Part shown: piece by piece, positions 5,522 through 11,821 of the stretch
Layout: every line of letters starts with the position of its first letter
Position numbering within the stretch: the stretch's first letter is position 1
Assembly (NCBI RefSeq): GCF_003458715.1
Contig: NZ_QRVI01000040.1
Location: 1 to 11,821 of the forward strand
DNA: 11,821 nucleotides
Direction: 5' to 3'
DNA from: Eubacterium sp. AF22-8LB
Lineage (GTDB): Bacteria; Bacillota_I; Bacilli_A; Erysipelotrichales; Erysipelotrichaceae
Made by a program: the position numbers and the translations under genes
The notes under the pieces: generated by a model
Database searches by the model: none
What the model was told of the DNA's origin: nothing
Seen by the model: only the letters and a program-made list of their open reading frames with translations

Positions 5522-7241
5522 CCAACTCCTTTTGTGTTAATTGTGAATGAGCAATCTCTTGATACACACTACAATCCTTCAATAATTCTGTATGCGTTCC
5601 CATTCCAATAATCTGACCTTCATCCAAAACAATAATCATATCTGAATCCATGATTGTAGATATTCTTTGGGCAACCACAAAGAAAATCGCATTTTTTACT
5701 ACAGGTTTCAATGCCTTTCTTAATGTTGCATCTGTTTTAAAATCTAATGCACTAAAGCTATCGTCATAAATATAGAGCGACGGCTTTTTTAAGATGACAC
5801 GCGCAATGGATAACCTTTGTTTCTGTCCACCCGAAATATTCGTTCCATCTTCCGCAATTTCATCTTCATACCCATGTTCTCTTTTCAAAATAAAGTCACT
5901 TGCTTGCGCAATCGTTGCGGCATGAACCATTTCTTCTTCACTTGCATCAGGTTTTCCAAAACAAATATTCGATTGAATACTTCCCTTAAACATATGTGCT
6001 TTTTGTGCAACATATCCAATTTGTGCATGTAAGCTCTCTAAATCATATTTACGAATATCAACACCATTGATTTCAATTGAACCTCGACTTACGTCATAAA
6101 AACGATTCATTAATTTTACTAATGTACTCTTACCCGATCCTGTACTTCCAATCACGGCAATCTTTTGTCCTTTATGACATGTAAAATCAATATCCTTTAA
6201 TACGGCTTCTTCTCCATTTGGATAAGAGAAGCTTACATCCTTAAAGCTTAGTGTTTGAATTGAATCTAATGAAACACAATCATTTTCATTAACAATACTC
6301 GGCTTTGTATCTAACACTTCCATGATACGTTTAGCCGATACATTGGCTCTAGGATACATCATAAATACCATACAGAAAATCAGTACAGACATCATAACGT
6401 GGAATAAGTATTCGACAAAAGCCACTACATTTCCTAATGTAATCGCATCCGTATTTAGTAAAGTACAACTTAAATAATATACGATCACCGTTGCAATATT
6501 CATCAAAAAGAAAAAAGATGGTTCCGTACAAGACATCAATTTAAATAGTTTTGCACTCTGATCACGATAGAAATCATTTTCATTAGAAAAACGCTTCTTT
6601 TCATAATCTTGTTTATTAAAAGAGCGAATAACACGAATACCAGTAATATTTTCACGCAATATTTGATTAATGTGGTCAATCGACTTTTGTTGATTTTCAC
6701 TCAATGGTTCGCTTACCTTAGCAACAATGATTACACCTATAATAACAACTGGAATCGTAGCTAAAACTACATAAGAAAGTTGTAAAGATATTTTTAATAT
6801 CAACATGACCGAAACACACATCATAACCGGTGTTAATAATGCAGATTTTAATATGACATTTAAAAATAACATAATTTGATAGGCGTCATTATTTGTACGA
6901 GTAATCATACTGGACACACCAAATTTTTCCATTTCAGCTGCCGAAAAAGATTGTGAATGCTTAAATACATCATTACGAATATCACGTGTAATATTAGATG
7001 AAATCTTGGAGCAGCAATAGCCAAGTAATACAACTCCACTTACACCGATTACACTAATTAAAGCCATAATTCCAAAACGACCATATAAATAAGCTGTATC
7101 ATGTGTTTCAATACCATGATCAATCATATCTGAAATGATGGTTGGAATACCTAGTTCTACAAGGGCAAATCCAAATACACTTATAAAATCCAACAAGAAC
7201 CATTTCTTATATTTCATTAAATATTTCCATATAAGCTTCAT
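5502..7241 (-). CDS. ABC exporter half-transporter, degenerate-site subunit of a heterodimer
   Basis: This 579-residue fused permease/ATPase is the partner of the overlapping downstream gene. Membrane helices span about 15-300. The ATPase domain has Walker A Gly-Ser-Thr-Gly-Ser-Gly-Lys-Ser (365-372), Q-loop Gln413 and a good signature Ile-Ser-Gly-Gly-Gln (469-473). Walker B reads Tyr-Asp-Asp, so the catalytic Glu is Asp494. The switch His is replaced by Gln525 (Val-Ala-Gln-Arg). Both changes are typical of the non-hydrolysing site in asymmetric exporters. Its intact signature completes the working site of the partner. A GGGGG-rich ribosome binding site lies five bases before the ATG. The gene begins 47 bp after the ptsI stop, with a terminator in between, and no clear promoter of its own is seen. 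Confidence 0.93.
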   Translation of the reverse strand: MKLIWKYLMKYKKWFLLDFISVFGFALVELGIPTIISDMIDHGIETHDTAYLYGRFGIMALISVIGVSGVVLLGYCCSKISSNITRDIRNDVFKHSQSFSAAEMEKFGVSSMITRTNNDAYQIMLFLNVILKSALLTPVMMCVSVMLILKISLQLSYVVLATIPVVIIGVIIVAKVSEPLSENQQKSIDHINQILRENITGIRVIRSFNKQDYEKKRFSNENDFYRDQSAKLFKLMSCTEPSFFFLMNIATVIVYYLSCTLLNTDAITLGNVVAFVEYLFHVMMSVLIFCMVFMMYPRANVSAKRIMEVLDTKPSIVNENDCVSLDSIQTLSFKDVSFSYPNGEEAVLKDIDFTCHKGQKIAVIGSTGSGKSTLVKLMNRFYDVSRGSIEINGVDIRKYDLESLHAQIGYVAQKAHMFKGSIQSNICFGKPDASEEEMVHAATIAQASDFILKREHGYEDEIAEDGTNISGGQKQRLSIARVILKKPSLYIYDDSFSALDFKTDATLRKALKPVVKNAIFFVVAQRISTIMDSDMIIVLDEGQIIGMGTHTELLKDCSVYQEIAHSQLTQKELDDYERN

Positions 7242-7259
7242 ATATTCCCCCTACAAAAT

Positions 7260-7281
7260 AAAAGGGGTTCATTTGAACCCC
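7260..7281 (-). terminator. Rho-independent terminator of ptsI
   Basis: On the minus strand, GGGGTTC and GAACCCC form a perfect 7-bp stem over a 4-nt loop, followed by TTTTATTTT. It begins 7 bp after the ptsI stop and lies 18 bp before the start of the ABC pair. Leakage through it may feed that pair. Confidence 0.88.
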
Positions 7282-7288
7282 GAATCAA

Positions 7289-8992
7289 TTATTCACCTAA
7301 TTTAGTTTTAACTGTTTCTAAAACTTCATCAGCAGTGTCTTTGCTTAAGCATTCTTGAGCTAATCCTTGCATTTCTTCATAGCTTAAAGATTTAACAACC
7401 TTACGAGCCTTTAAGATTTGAGTAGCACTCATTGAGAATTCGTCAAGACCTAGACCTAACAAGATAGGAACTGCATGTGGTTCACCAGCCATGGCTCCAC
7501 ACATACCAACCCATTTACCGTGTTCGTGAGCACCTTTAATTGTGTTAGCAACTAAACGTAATACACTAGGATTGTATGGTTGATACAAGTAAGAAACGTG
7601 TTCAGACATACGGTCAGCAGCCATTGAGTATTGGATCAAATCGTTTGTTCCAATTGAGAAGAAGTCTGCATATTTAGCAAATTGATCAGCAAGAACTGCA
7701 GCAGCTGGAATTTCAACCATCATACCAACTTCAATACTGTCACTAACTGCAACACCTTCAGCAACTAATTCAGCCTTAACTTCTTCAAAGATTGCCTTTG
7801 CGTCACGGAATTCTTTAACTGTAGCGATCATTGGGAACATAATGCAAAGTCTTCCGTAAACTGATGCACGGCATAATGCACGTAATTGAGTTTTGAAGAT
7901 ATCTGTTTCTTTTAAGCAAAGGCGAATTGCACGATATCCTAAGAATGGGTTCATTTCTTGAGGGAACTCATAGTAAGATAAGTGTTTATCTCCACCGATA
8001 TCTAATGTACGAACAACAACCTTTTTACCTTGCATACCTTCTAATACTTGTTTGTATGCTTCAAATTGTTCGTCTTCTGTTGGGAAGTGATCTGAATCCA
8101 TGTATAAGAATTCTGTACGGAATAATCCGACACCTTCACCACCGTTAGTTAATACACCTTCAACATCTTTGAATCCACCAATGTTACCAGCAAGTTCAAC
8201 TTCGTGTCCGTCTGTAGTTACTGATTTTTCATTTTTCAATACTTTTAATTCTTCTTTTTCTTTTAAGAATGCTTCAGCCTTAGCTTCATATTTAGCAACT
8301 GTTTCTGCATCCGGATTGATTTCAACAACACCATCTAATGCATCTAATGCCAAAGTATCACCAGTCTTACATGCATCACATACACCTGGGCATCCTACAA
8401 CTGCAGGGATTTCCAATGAGTTAGCCATGATAGCTGAGTGAGATGTTTTACCACCGATTTCAGTAGCGAAACCTTTAACGAATTCATTTAATTGAGCTGT
8501 ATCACTTGGAGTCAAATCGTGAGCAACGATAATTGAATCTTCAGCAATACTTGTTAAATCAGGAATTGTTAATCCTAATAAATTACATTTTAAACGGAAA
8601 GTAACGTCTTTGATGTCAGCTGCTCTTTCACGGAAATAATCATTATCCATGCTTTCGAACATTTCAACCATTTGGTTAGCGACTTGTTCAGTTGCATATT
8701 CAGCATTCACACCATCGTTTTCGATCATAGCTTTAATTTGACCAGCTAATTCAGGGTCACCAGCCATCATCAAGTGAGCATCAAATACAGCTATTTCTTC
8801 GTCACTTAAACGTTTAGCTGCTCTTTCTTTTACTCCTTCGATATCTTTTTTAGTTTGTTCTAGAGCATCTTCGAATTTTTTAACTTCTTCTTCAGCTACT
8901 CCTGCTTTTTTTTCAATAACAACTTTTGGTGTTTCTAATTTGTAGACTTTTGCTACTGATACACCAGCACTTGCTGCTATCCCTTTTAACAT
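7289..8992 (-). CDS. ptsI: Phosphoenolpyruvate-protein phosphotransferase (PTS enzyme I)
   Basis: Enzyme I takes phosphate from phosphoenolpyruvate and passes it to HPr, the first step of PTS sugar import in the cytoplasm. The 567-residue protein is of normal length with the full domain order. It has the N-terminal HPr-binding region and the phosphohistidine domain with Gly-Gly-Lys-Thr-Ser-His (His185). The C-terminal PEP-binding barrel has Arg292, Arg328, Glu427, Asp451 in Gly-Thr-Asn-Asp-Leu, and Cys498 in Gly-Met-Cys-Gly. AGGAGG lies eight bases before the ATG, so the start is firm. Unusually, ptsH is not next to it. An odd feature is Cys201, Cys205 and Cys208 just after the phosphohistidine motif. 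It has its own promoter and a catabolite-response-like site upstream, and a terminator behind. Confidence 0.98.
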   Translation of the reverse strand: MLKGIAASAGVSVAKVYKLETPKVVIEKKAGVAEEEVKKFEDALEQTKKDIEGVKERAAKRLSDEEIAVFDAHLMMAGDPELAGQIKAMIENDGVNAEYATEQVANQMVEMFESMDNDYFRERAADIKDVTFRLKCNLLGLTIPDLTSIAEDSIIVAHDLTPSDTAQLNEFVKGFATEIGGKTSHSAIMANSLEIPAVVGCPGVCDACKTGDTLALDALDGVVEINPDAETVAKYEAKAEAFLKEKEELKVLKNEKSVTTDGHEVELAGNIGGFKDVEGVLTNGGEGVGLFRTEFLYMDSDHFPTEDEQFEAYKQVLEGMQGKKVVVRTLDIGGDKHLSYYEFPQEMNPFLGYRAIRLCLKETDIFKTQLRALCRASVYGRLCIMFPMIATVKEFRDAKAIFEEVKAELVAEGVAVSDSIEVGMMVEIPAAAVLADQFAKYADFFSIGTNDLIQYSMAADRMSEHVSYLYQPYNPSVLRLVANTIKGAHEHGKWVGMCGAMAGEPHAVPILLGLGLDEFSMSATQILKARKVVKSLSYEEMQGLAQECLSKDTADEVLETVKTKLGE

Positions 8993-9015
8993 GATAAATT
9001 CCTCCTAAAACAAGC

Positions 9016-9029
9016 GAAAAACGCTTTCA
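9016..9029 (-). promoter_or_regulatory. Catabolite-responsive element-like site in the ptsI leader
   Basis: On the minus strand TGAAAGCGTTTTTC matches the CcpA-binding cre consensus in about 12 of 14 positions, including the central CG. It overlaps a small inverted repeat (AGCG with CGCT, 9013-9025). It lies roughly 6-20 bp downstream of the predicted transcript start, a position where bound CcpA would repress or block transcription. Confidence 0.5.
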
Positions 9030-9041
9030 TTTACAAATAAA

Positions 9042-9070
9042 ATTTTAACACTTTTTTTTCAAAGATACAA
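9042..9070 (-). promoter_or_regulatory. ptsI promoter
   Basis: On the minus strand TTGTAT (9070-9065) and TAAAAT (9047-9042) are separated by exactly 17 bp, with TG one base before the -10 (extended -10). The predicted start is near 9035, about 43 nt before the ptsI ATG. Its -35 abuts the terminator hairpin of the upstream ABC gene. Confidence 0.65.
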
Positions 9071-9092
9071 GAAAAGTAGGCATTTGCTGCCT
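9071..9092 (-). terminator. Probable terminator of the third ABC gene
   Basis: On the minus strand AGGCA and TGCCT pair over a 5-nt loop and are followed, two bases on, by TTTTCTTGT. The stem is short and the T-tract broken, so it may be leaky and allow some read-through into ptsI. Confidence 0.5.
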
Positions 9093-9093
9093 G

Positions 9094-10830
9094 CTAGTTT
9101 AAACCTTCAAATTGAAGCTTATAATATTTTGCATAAGTACCATTTAATTTCATCAATTCATCGTGTGTTCCACGCTCATGCATACCCGTCGCATCGATTA
9201 CGACAATCTCATCCGCATTACGAATCGTTGATAAACGGTGAGCAATTGTGATACAAGTACGATTCTTACTTAAATCTTCTAAGCTTTTTTGAATAATACG
9301 CTCACTCTCATTGTCCAAAGCACTTGTTGCCTCATCTAAAATCAATATCTTAGGATTTTTCAAGAATACGCGAGCAATCGAAATACGCTGTTTCTGTCCA
9401 CCTGATAATCGTGTGCCTCTTTCACCACAATATGTATCATAGCCTTCCGGTAAAGACATAATAAAATCATGGATATTGGCCTTTTTAGCTGCCTCTACAA
9501 TTTCTTCATGAGTTGCGTTTGGTCTACCATACGCGATATTTTGTTCAATTGTGCCTGTAAACAAATATACATCCTGCTGAACTAAACCAATATTAGAACG
9601 AAGTGACTTCAAAGTCACATCTTTAATATTTTGACCATCAATACAAATTGAGCCAGTTGTAACATCATAAAAACGAGATAGTAATGAACAAAGCGTAGTC
9701 TTACCAGAACCACTAGGTCCTACCAACGCAATCTTTTCACCAGCCTTGATATGTAAATCTACATCATCTATAACCTTCTCATTATCATTATACTGGAATG
9801 ACACATGATCAAAATCAATGTTACCAGATACGTTATCTAGATCCTTCGCATCTTTAGAATCTTGAATTTCAGGAATTTCATTCATAACTTCCTCAAAACG
9901 TCTAAAGCCAGAGAATCCTTTTTGGAACATTTCTGTAAATTCAACCAATACTTCGATTGGTGAAACAAAAACGTTAATATATAAGGCAAAAGTAGCTAAT
10001 ACAATTGGATTCAAATCACCATTGGCGATAAATAAACCTCCAAACACAATAATTGTGACATATAATAATCCTTGAAAGAAATTATTGCCTCCTTGGAACG
10101 TTCCCATAACACGATAGTTATCTTTTTTCGATTCCAAGAATTCCATATTTGAATGATTAAATTTATCAATTTCAATATCCTCATTCGCAAAAGACTGTAC
10201 AACACGAATACCACCTAAGGAATCTTGAAGACTTGCATTGACTGTACCTATCTTCTTTCTGTTTTCCATAAAGGTCCTTCGCATTTTTTTATTTTGTGAA
10301 TAGCTAAATACCATCATTACAACGGTTACAGCTAATAAAATCAACGCCAACGGCCAATAGATCGTTGCCAAAATAATAAAAGATCCAATGATTTTAAATA
10401 GAGAAATAAATAAATTTTCCGGTCCATGATGTGCAAACTCACAAATATCAAACAAGTCTGAAACAACTCTAGACATCATGACACCTGTATTGTGTTTGTC
10501 ATAATAAGAAAAAGATAATCTTTGATATTGATTGAATAAATCCTGACGCATGTCACTTTCCATGTTGGCTCCCATCACATGGCCTTGACAACTCACGTAA
10601 TAACGACACAATGCTCGTATTACATACATCACAAACAGACCTATTCCTAAGACAATTATTCCTTTTAAAATTTCATTTGAAGATTTTAAAAAGAAATGTC
10701 CTGTACAATAACTTAAAATCAAAGGAAAAGAAAGATCGACAATACACATAATAAACGCGCAAAATAGATCCATAAAGAAAATTCCTTTATACGGTTTATA
10801 ATATTGTAAAAATCGTTTAAATGTACTCAT
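9094..10830 (-). CDS. ABC exporter half-transporter with canonical ATPase, probably homodimeric
   Basis: The 578-residue MsbA-like protein has six membrane helices (about 17-300) and an ATPase domain (about 337-575). All motifs are canonical: Walker A Gly-Pro-Ser-Gly-Ser-Gly-Lys-Thr (371-378), Gln419, Leu-Ser-Gly-Gly-Gln (475-479), Walker B Leu-Asp-Glu (Glu500) and His531. Unlike the pair at 3758-7241, it needs no partner for two working sites. The frame is open for another 94 codons upstream to 11112. The true start is ATG 10830, which has AGGAGG six bases before it and matches the usual N-terminus (Tyr-Tyr-Lys-Pro-Tyr). The extension lies across the divergent gene and is not real. A promoter with a perfect TATAAT lies at 10852. 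The exported substrate is unknown. Confidence 0.94.
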   Translation of the reverse strand: MSTFKRFLQYYKPYKGIFFMDLFCAFIMCIVDLSFPLILSYCTGHFFLKSSNEILKGIIVLGIGLFVMYVIRALCRYYVSCQGHVMGANMESDMRQDLFNQYQRLSFSYYDKHNTGVMMSRVVSDLFDICEFAHHGPENLFISLFKIIGSFIILATIYWPLALILLAVTVVMMVFSYSQNKKMRRTFMENRKKIGTVNASLQDSLGGIRVVQSFANEDIEIDKFNHSNMEFLESKKDNYRVMGTFQGGNNFFQGLLYVTIIVFGGLFIANGDLNPIVLATFALYINVFVSPIEVLVEFTEMFQKGFSGFRRFEEVMNEIPEIQDSKDAKDLDNVSGNIDFDHVSFQYNDNEKVIDDVDLHIKAGEKIALVGPSGSGKTTLCSLLSRFYDVTTGSICIDGQNIKDVTLKSLRSNIGLVQQDVYLFTGTIEQNIAYGRPNATHEEIVEAAKKANIHDFIMSLPEGYDTYCGERGTRLSGGQKQRISIARVFLKNPKILILDEATSALDNESERIIQKSLEDLSKNRTCITIAHRLSTIRNADEIVVIDATGMHERGTHDELMKLNGTYAKYYKLQFEGLN

Positions 10831-10851
10831 ATATACCCTCCTAATTTCTGT

Positions 10852-10881
10852 ATTATACAAGAAATTCAAAATTATTTCCAA
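10852..10881 (-). promoter_or_regulatory. Promoter of the third ABC gene
   Basis: On the minus strand a perfect TATAAT (10857-10852) has TTGGAA 18 bp upstream (10881-10876). The predicted leader is about 15 nt and just holds the AGGAGG. Confidence 0.65.
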
Positions 10882-10895
10882 AGCAATGCTAAAAT
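10865..10895 (+). promoter_or_regulatory. Promoter of the HAD phosphatase gene, overlapping the divergent promoter
   Basis: TAAAAT at 10890-10895 is preceded by TG one base earlier (extended -10). TTCAAA at 10865-10870 is a weak -35 with a 19-bp spacer. It overlaps the -35 of the opposite promoter, so the two may compete. Confidence 0.45.
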
Positions 10896-10918
10896 ATAAG
10901 AAGAATGGAGAAATGATT

Positions 10919-11689
10919 ATGATTAAAATATTGTTTTTTGATATTGATGGCACACTTTTAGAACTTGGCAAAAAGGAAATGCACCAAGAACTAGTTGATG
11001 CATTAAACTTAGTTAAGGAAAAAGGCATCAAAATCTTTTTAGCTACAGGAAGGCCACCATTTGTCATCCCTAAATTCCATGAAATTGAATTTGATGGGAT
11101 TCTAGCTTTCAATGGTTCATATTGTTACACGAATAACGAATTAATATACAAAAATCCAATGGATAAAAAGGATATCAAAATGTTTGTAGATAATGCCAAA
11201 AAATTAAACAAAGCAGTCACTTTAGCTGGAATCAATAAGATGGGATGTAATTTTGATGATGAAATCTTAGAAGAATATTTCATGATTGCCAACCAACATG
11301 TTCATGTAATTGATGAGTTTAATGAATTTATGAAAGAAGAAATTTATCAAATGATGGTTGCGACTACACAAGATCGAGATGAATTGATTTTAAAAAACAC
11401 AACCACATTAAAAGTGGCTCGCTGGTGGGATAAAGCATGTGACATTATTCCTTGTAACGGTGGAAAAGATGTCGCCATTCAAAAAGTATTGGATTTCTAC
11501 AATTTCAACAAAGATGAAGCCATGGCCTTTGGTGATGGAGGAAATGATATTTCCATGTTGAAATATGTTGGTACAGGTGTTGCGATGGGTAATGCCAAAG
11601 ACAGTGTGAAAGCTATAGCCGACTACATTACCGATTCTGTACATGAAGATGGAATAGTCAGTGCATTAAAACATTTTGAAGTCATATAG
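10919..11689 (+). CDS. Cof-type HAD-superfamily phosphatase
   Basis: This is a cytosolic Mg-dependent phosphatase of the Cof/YidA-like class, which acts on sugar phosphates and similar metabolites. All four HAD motifs are visible in the 256-residue product. They are Phe-Phe-Asp8-Ile-Asp10-Gly-Thr, Ala-Thr43-Gly-Arg, Lys183 in Gly-Gly-Lys-Asp-Val-Ala-Ile, and Phe-Gly-Asp206-Gly-Gly-Asn209-Asp210. A C2-type cap lies between about 80 and 180. The start is ATG 10919, with GGAG eight bases before it. ATG 10913 is too close to that site, and ATG 10886 lies before the predicted transcript start, inside the -10 region. It is divergent from the third ABC gene. The specific substrate is unknown. Confidence 0.93.
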   Translation: MIKILFFDIDGTLLELGKKEMHQELVDALNLVKEKGIKIFLATGRPPFVIPKFHEIEFDGILAFNGSYCYTNNELIYKNPMDKKDIKMFVDNAKKLNKAVTLAGINKMGCNFDDEILEEYFMIANQHVHVIDEFNEFMKEEIYQMMVATTQDRDELILKNTTTLKVARWWDKACDIIPCNGGKDVAIQKVLDFYNFNKDEAMAFGDGGNDISMLKYVGTGVAMGNAKDSVKAIADYITDSVHEDGIVSALKHFEVI

Positions 11690-11690
11690 A

Positions 11691-11717
11691 AAAAGACAGC
11701 AATTTTCTTGCTGTCTT
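11691..11717 (-). terminator. Hairpin with minus-strand T-tract after the HAD gene
   Basis: A perfect 10-bp stem (AAGACAGCAA with TTGCTGTCTT) over a 5-nt loop begins 4 bp after the HAD stop. The T-run is on the minus strand, so it best terminates transcripts from the right. It may also serve the plus strand weakly. Confidence 0.65.
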
Positions 11718-11730
11718 CAGATTGTTGACA

Positions 11731-11766
11731 AAAGCCTATACCTTTTCGTAAGGACATAGGCTTTTT
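11731..11766 (+). terminator. Terminator after the HAD phosphatase gene
   Basis: AAAGCCTAT and ATAGGCTTT form a 9-bp stem, continued inside by CCTT with AAGG after a small internal loop. TTTATT follows. It is correctly placed to end the HAD transcript. Confidence 0.75.
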
Positions 11767-11776
11767 ATTGTATATA

Positions 11777-11807
11777 GGCAATTTTCGAAATGAAATTGTC
11801 TTTTTTT
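11777..11807 (+). terminator. Third hairpin, plus-strand terminator type
   Basis: GGCAATTT and AAATTGTC (one G-T pair) close an 8-nt loop, followed by seven T. TATAAT follows at 11809, right at the window edge, and could be the -10 of a gene beyond it. No matching -35 is clear. Confidence 0.55.
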
Positions 11808-11821
11808 GTATAATTTGAAGG

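Noticed and set aside
8368..8392. Radical-SAM motif in ptsI
   Set aside because: The cysteine spacing matches by chance; the protein is a full-length enzyme I with no radical-SAM domain.
10886..10918. Earlier ATG starts for the HAD gene
   Set aside because: 10886 lies within the -10 region of its promoter, and 10913 is only two bases from the GGAG. The HAD motif follows directly from ATG 10919.
10831..11112. 94-codon upstream extension of the third ABC gene
   Set aside because: It runs antisense across the HAD gene, has no ribosome binding site, and the strong AGGAGG lies before ATG 10830 where the family N-terminus begins.
11724..11729. Perfect TTGACA -35 box after the HAD gene
   Set aside because: There is no acceptable -10 at 16-18 bp; the box overlaps the terminator region.

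Overview
The window is AT-rich DNA from a low-GC Gram-positive bacterium (Bacillota). Shine-Dalgarno sites are strong (AGGAGG type), terminators are short hairpins with T-tracts, and TGA is used as a stop (position 2445), so the genetic code is the standard bacterial one. The gene families and the style of the PTS enzyme I fit an Erysipelotrichia-like gut or oral Firmicute. That placement is inference only. There is no tRNA, rRNA, CRISPR array or intact mobile element.

Layout, left to right. (1) 1-1697 is an accessory-looking block on the minus strand. It holds a 53-aa two-helix membrane protein with a perfect ribosome binding site, followed 29 bp later by an endonuclease/exonuclease/phosphatase-family gene split by one in-frame TAA. 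Behind them lies about 560 bp of non-coding DNA with degenerate repeats. The block is bounded by two near-identical copies of a gene-end plus terminator module, one of which is the genuine 3' end of the next gene. (2) 1735-2960, minus strand: an ECF-transporter S component and a metal-dependent amidohydrolase, joined by an ATGA overlap. (3) 3095-3748, plus strand: an exported N-acetylmuramoyl-L-alanine amidase, converging on a shared bidirectional terminator. (4) 3758-7241, minus strand: two overlapping half-transporters forming an asymmetric heterodimeric ABC exporter. (5) 7289-8992, minus strand: ptsI, the general PTS phosphotransferase, with its own promoter and a catabolite-response-like site just downstream of it. 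(6) 9094-10830, minus strand: a third ABC half-transporter with fully canonical motifs, probably a homodimer. (7) 10919-11689, plus strand: a Cof-type HAD phosphatase, divergent from gene 6. After it come three hairpins in 115 bp and the right edge of the window.

Most genes are housekeeping or transport functions transcribed leftwards in short units. ptsI supplies phosphoryl groups for sugar import. The ABC exporters export lipids or drugs whose identity cannot be read from the sequence. The ECF/amidohydrolase pair looks like an import-and-process unit for a small molecule. No convincing new multi-gene system was found. The most interesting items are the duplicated gene-end module around the left block, the split nuclease gene with its small membrane-protein partner, the ECF/amidohydrolase pair, and an unusual cysteine cluster in enzyme I.
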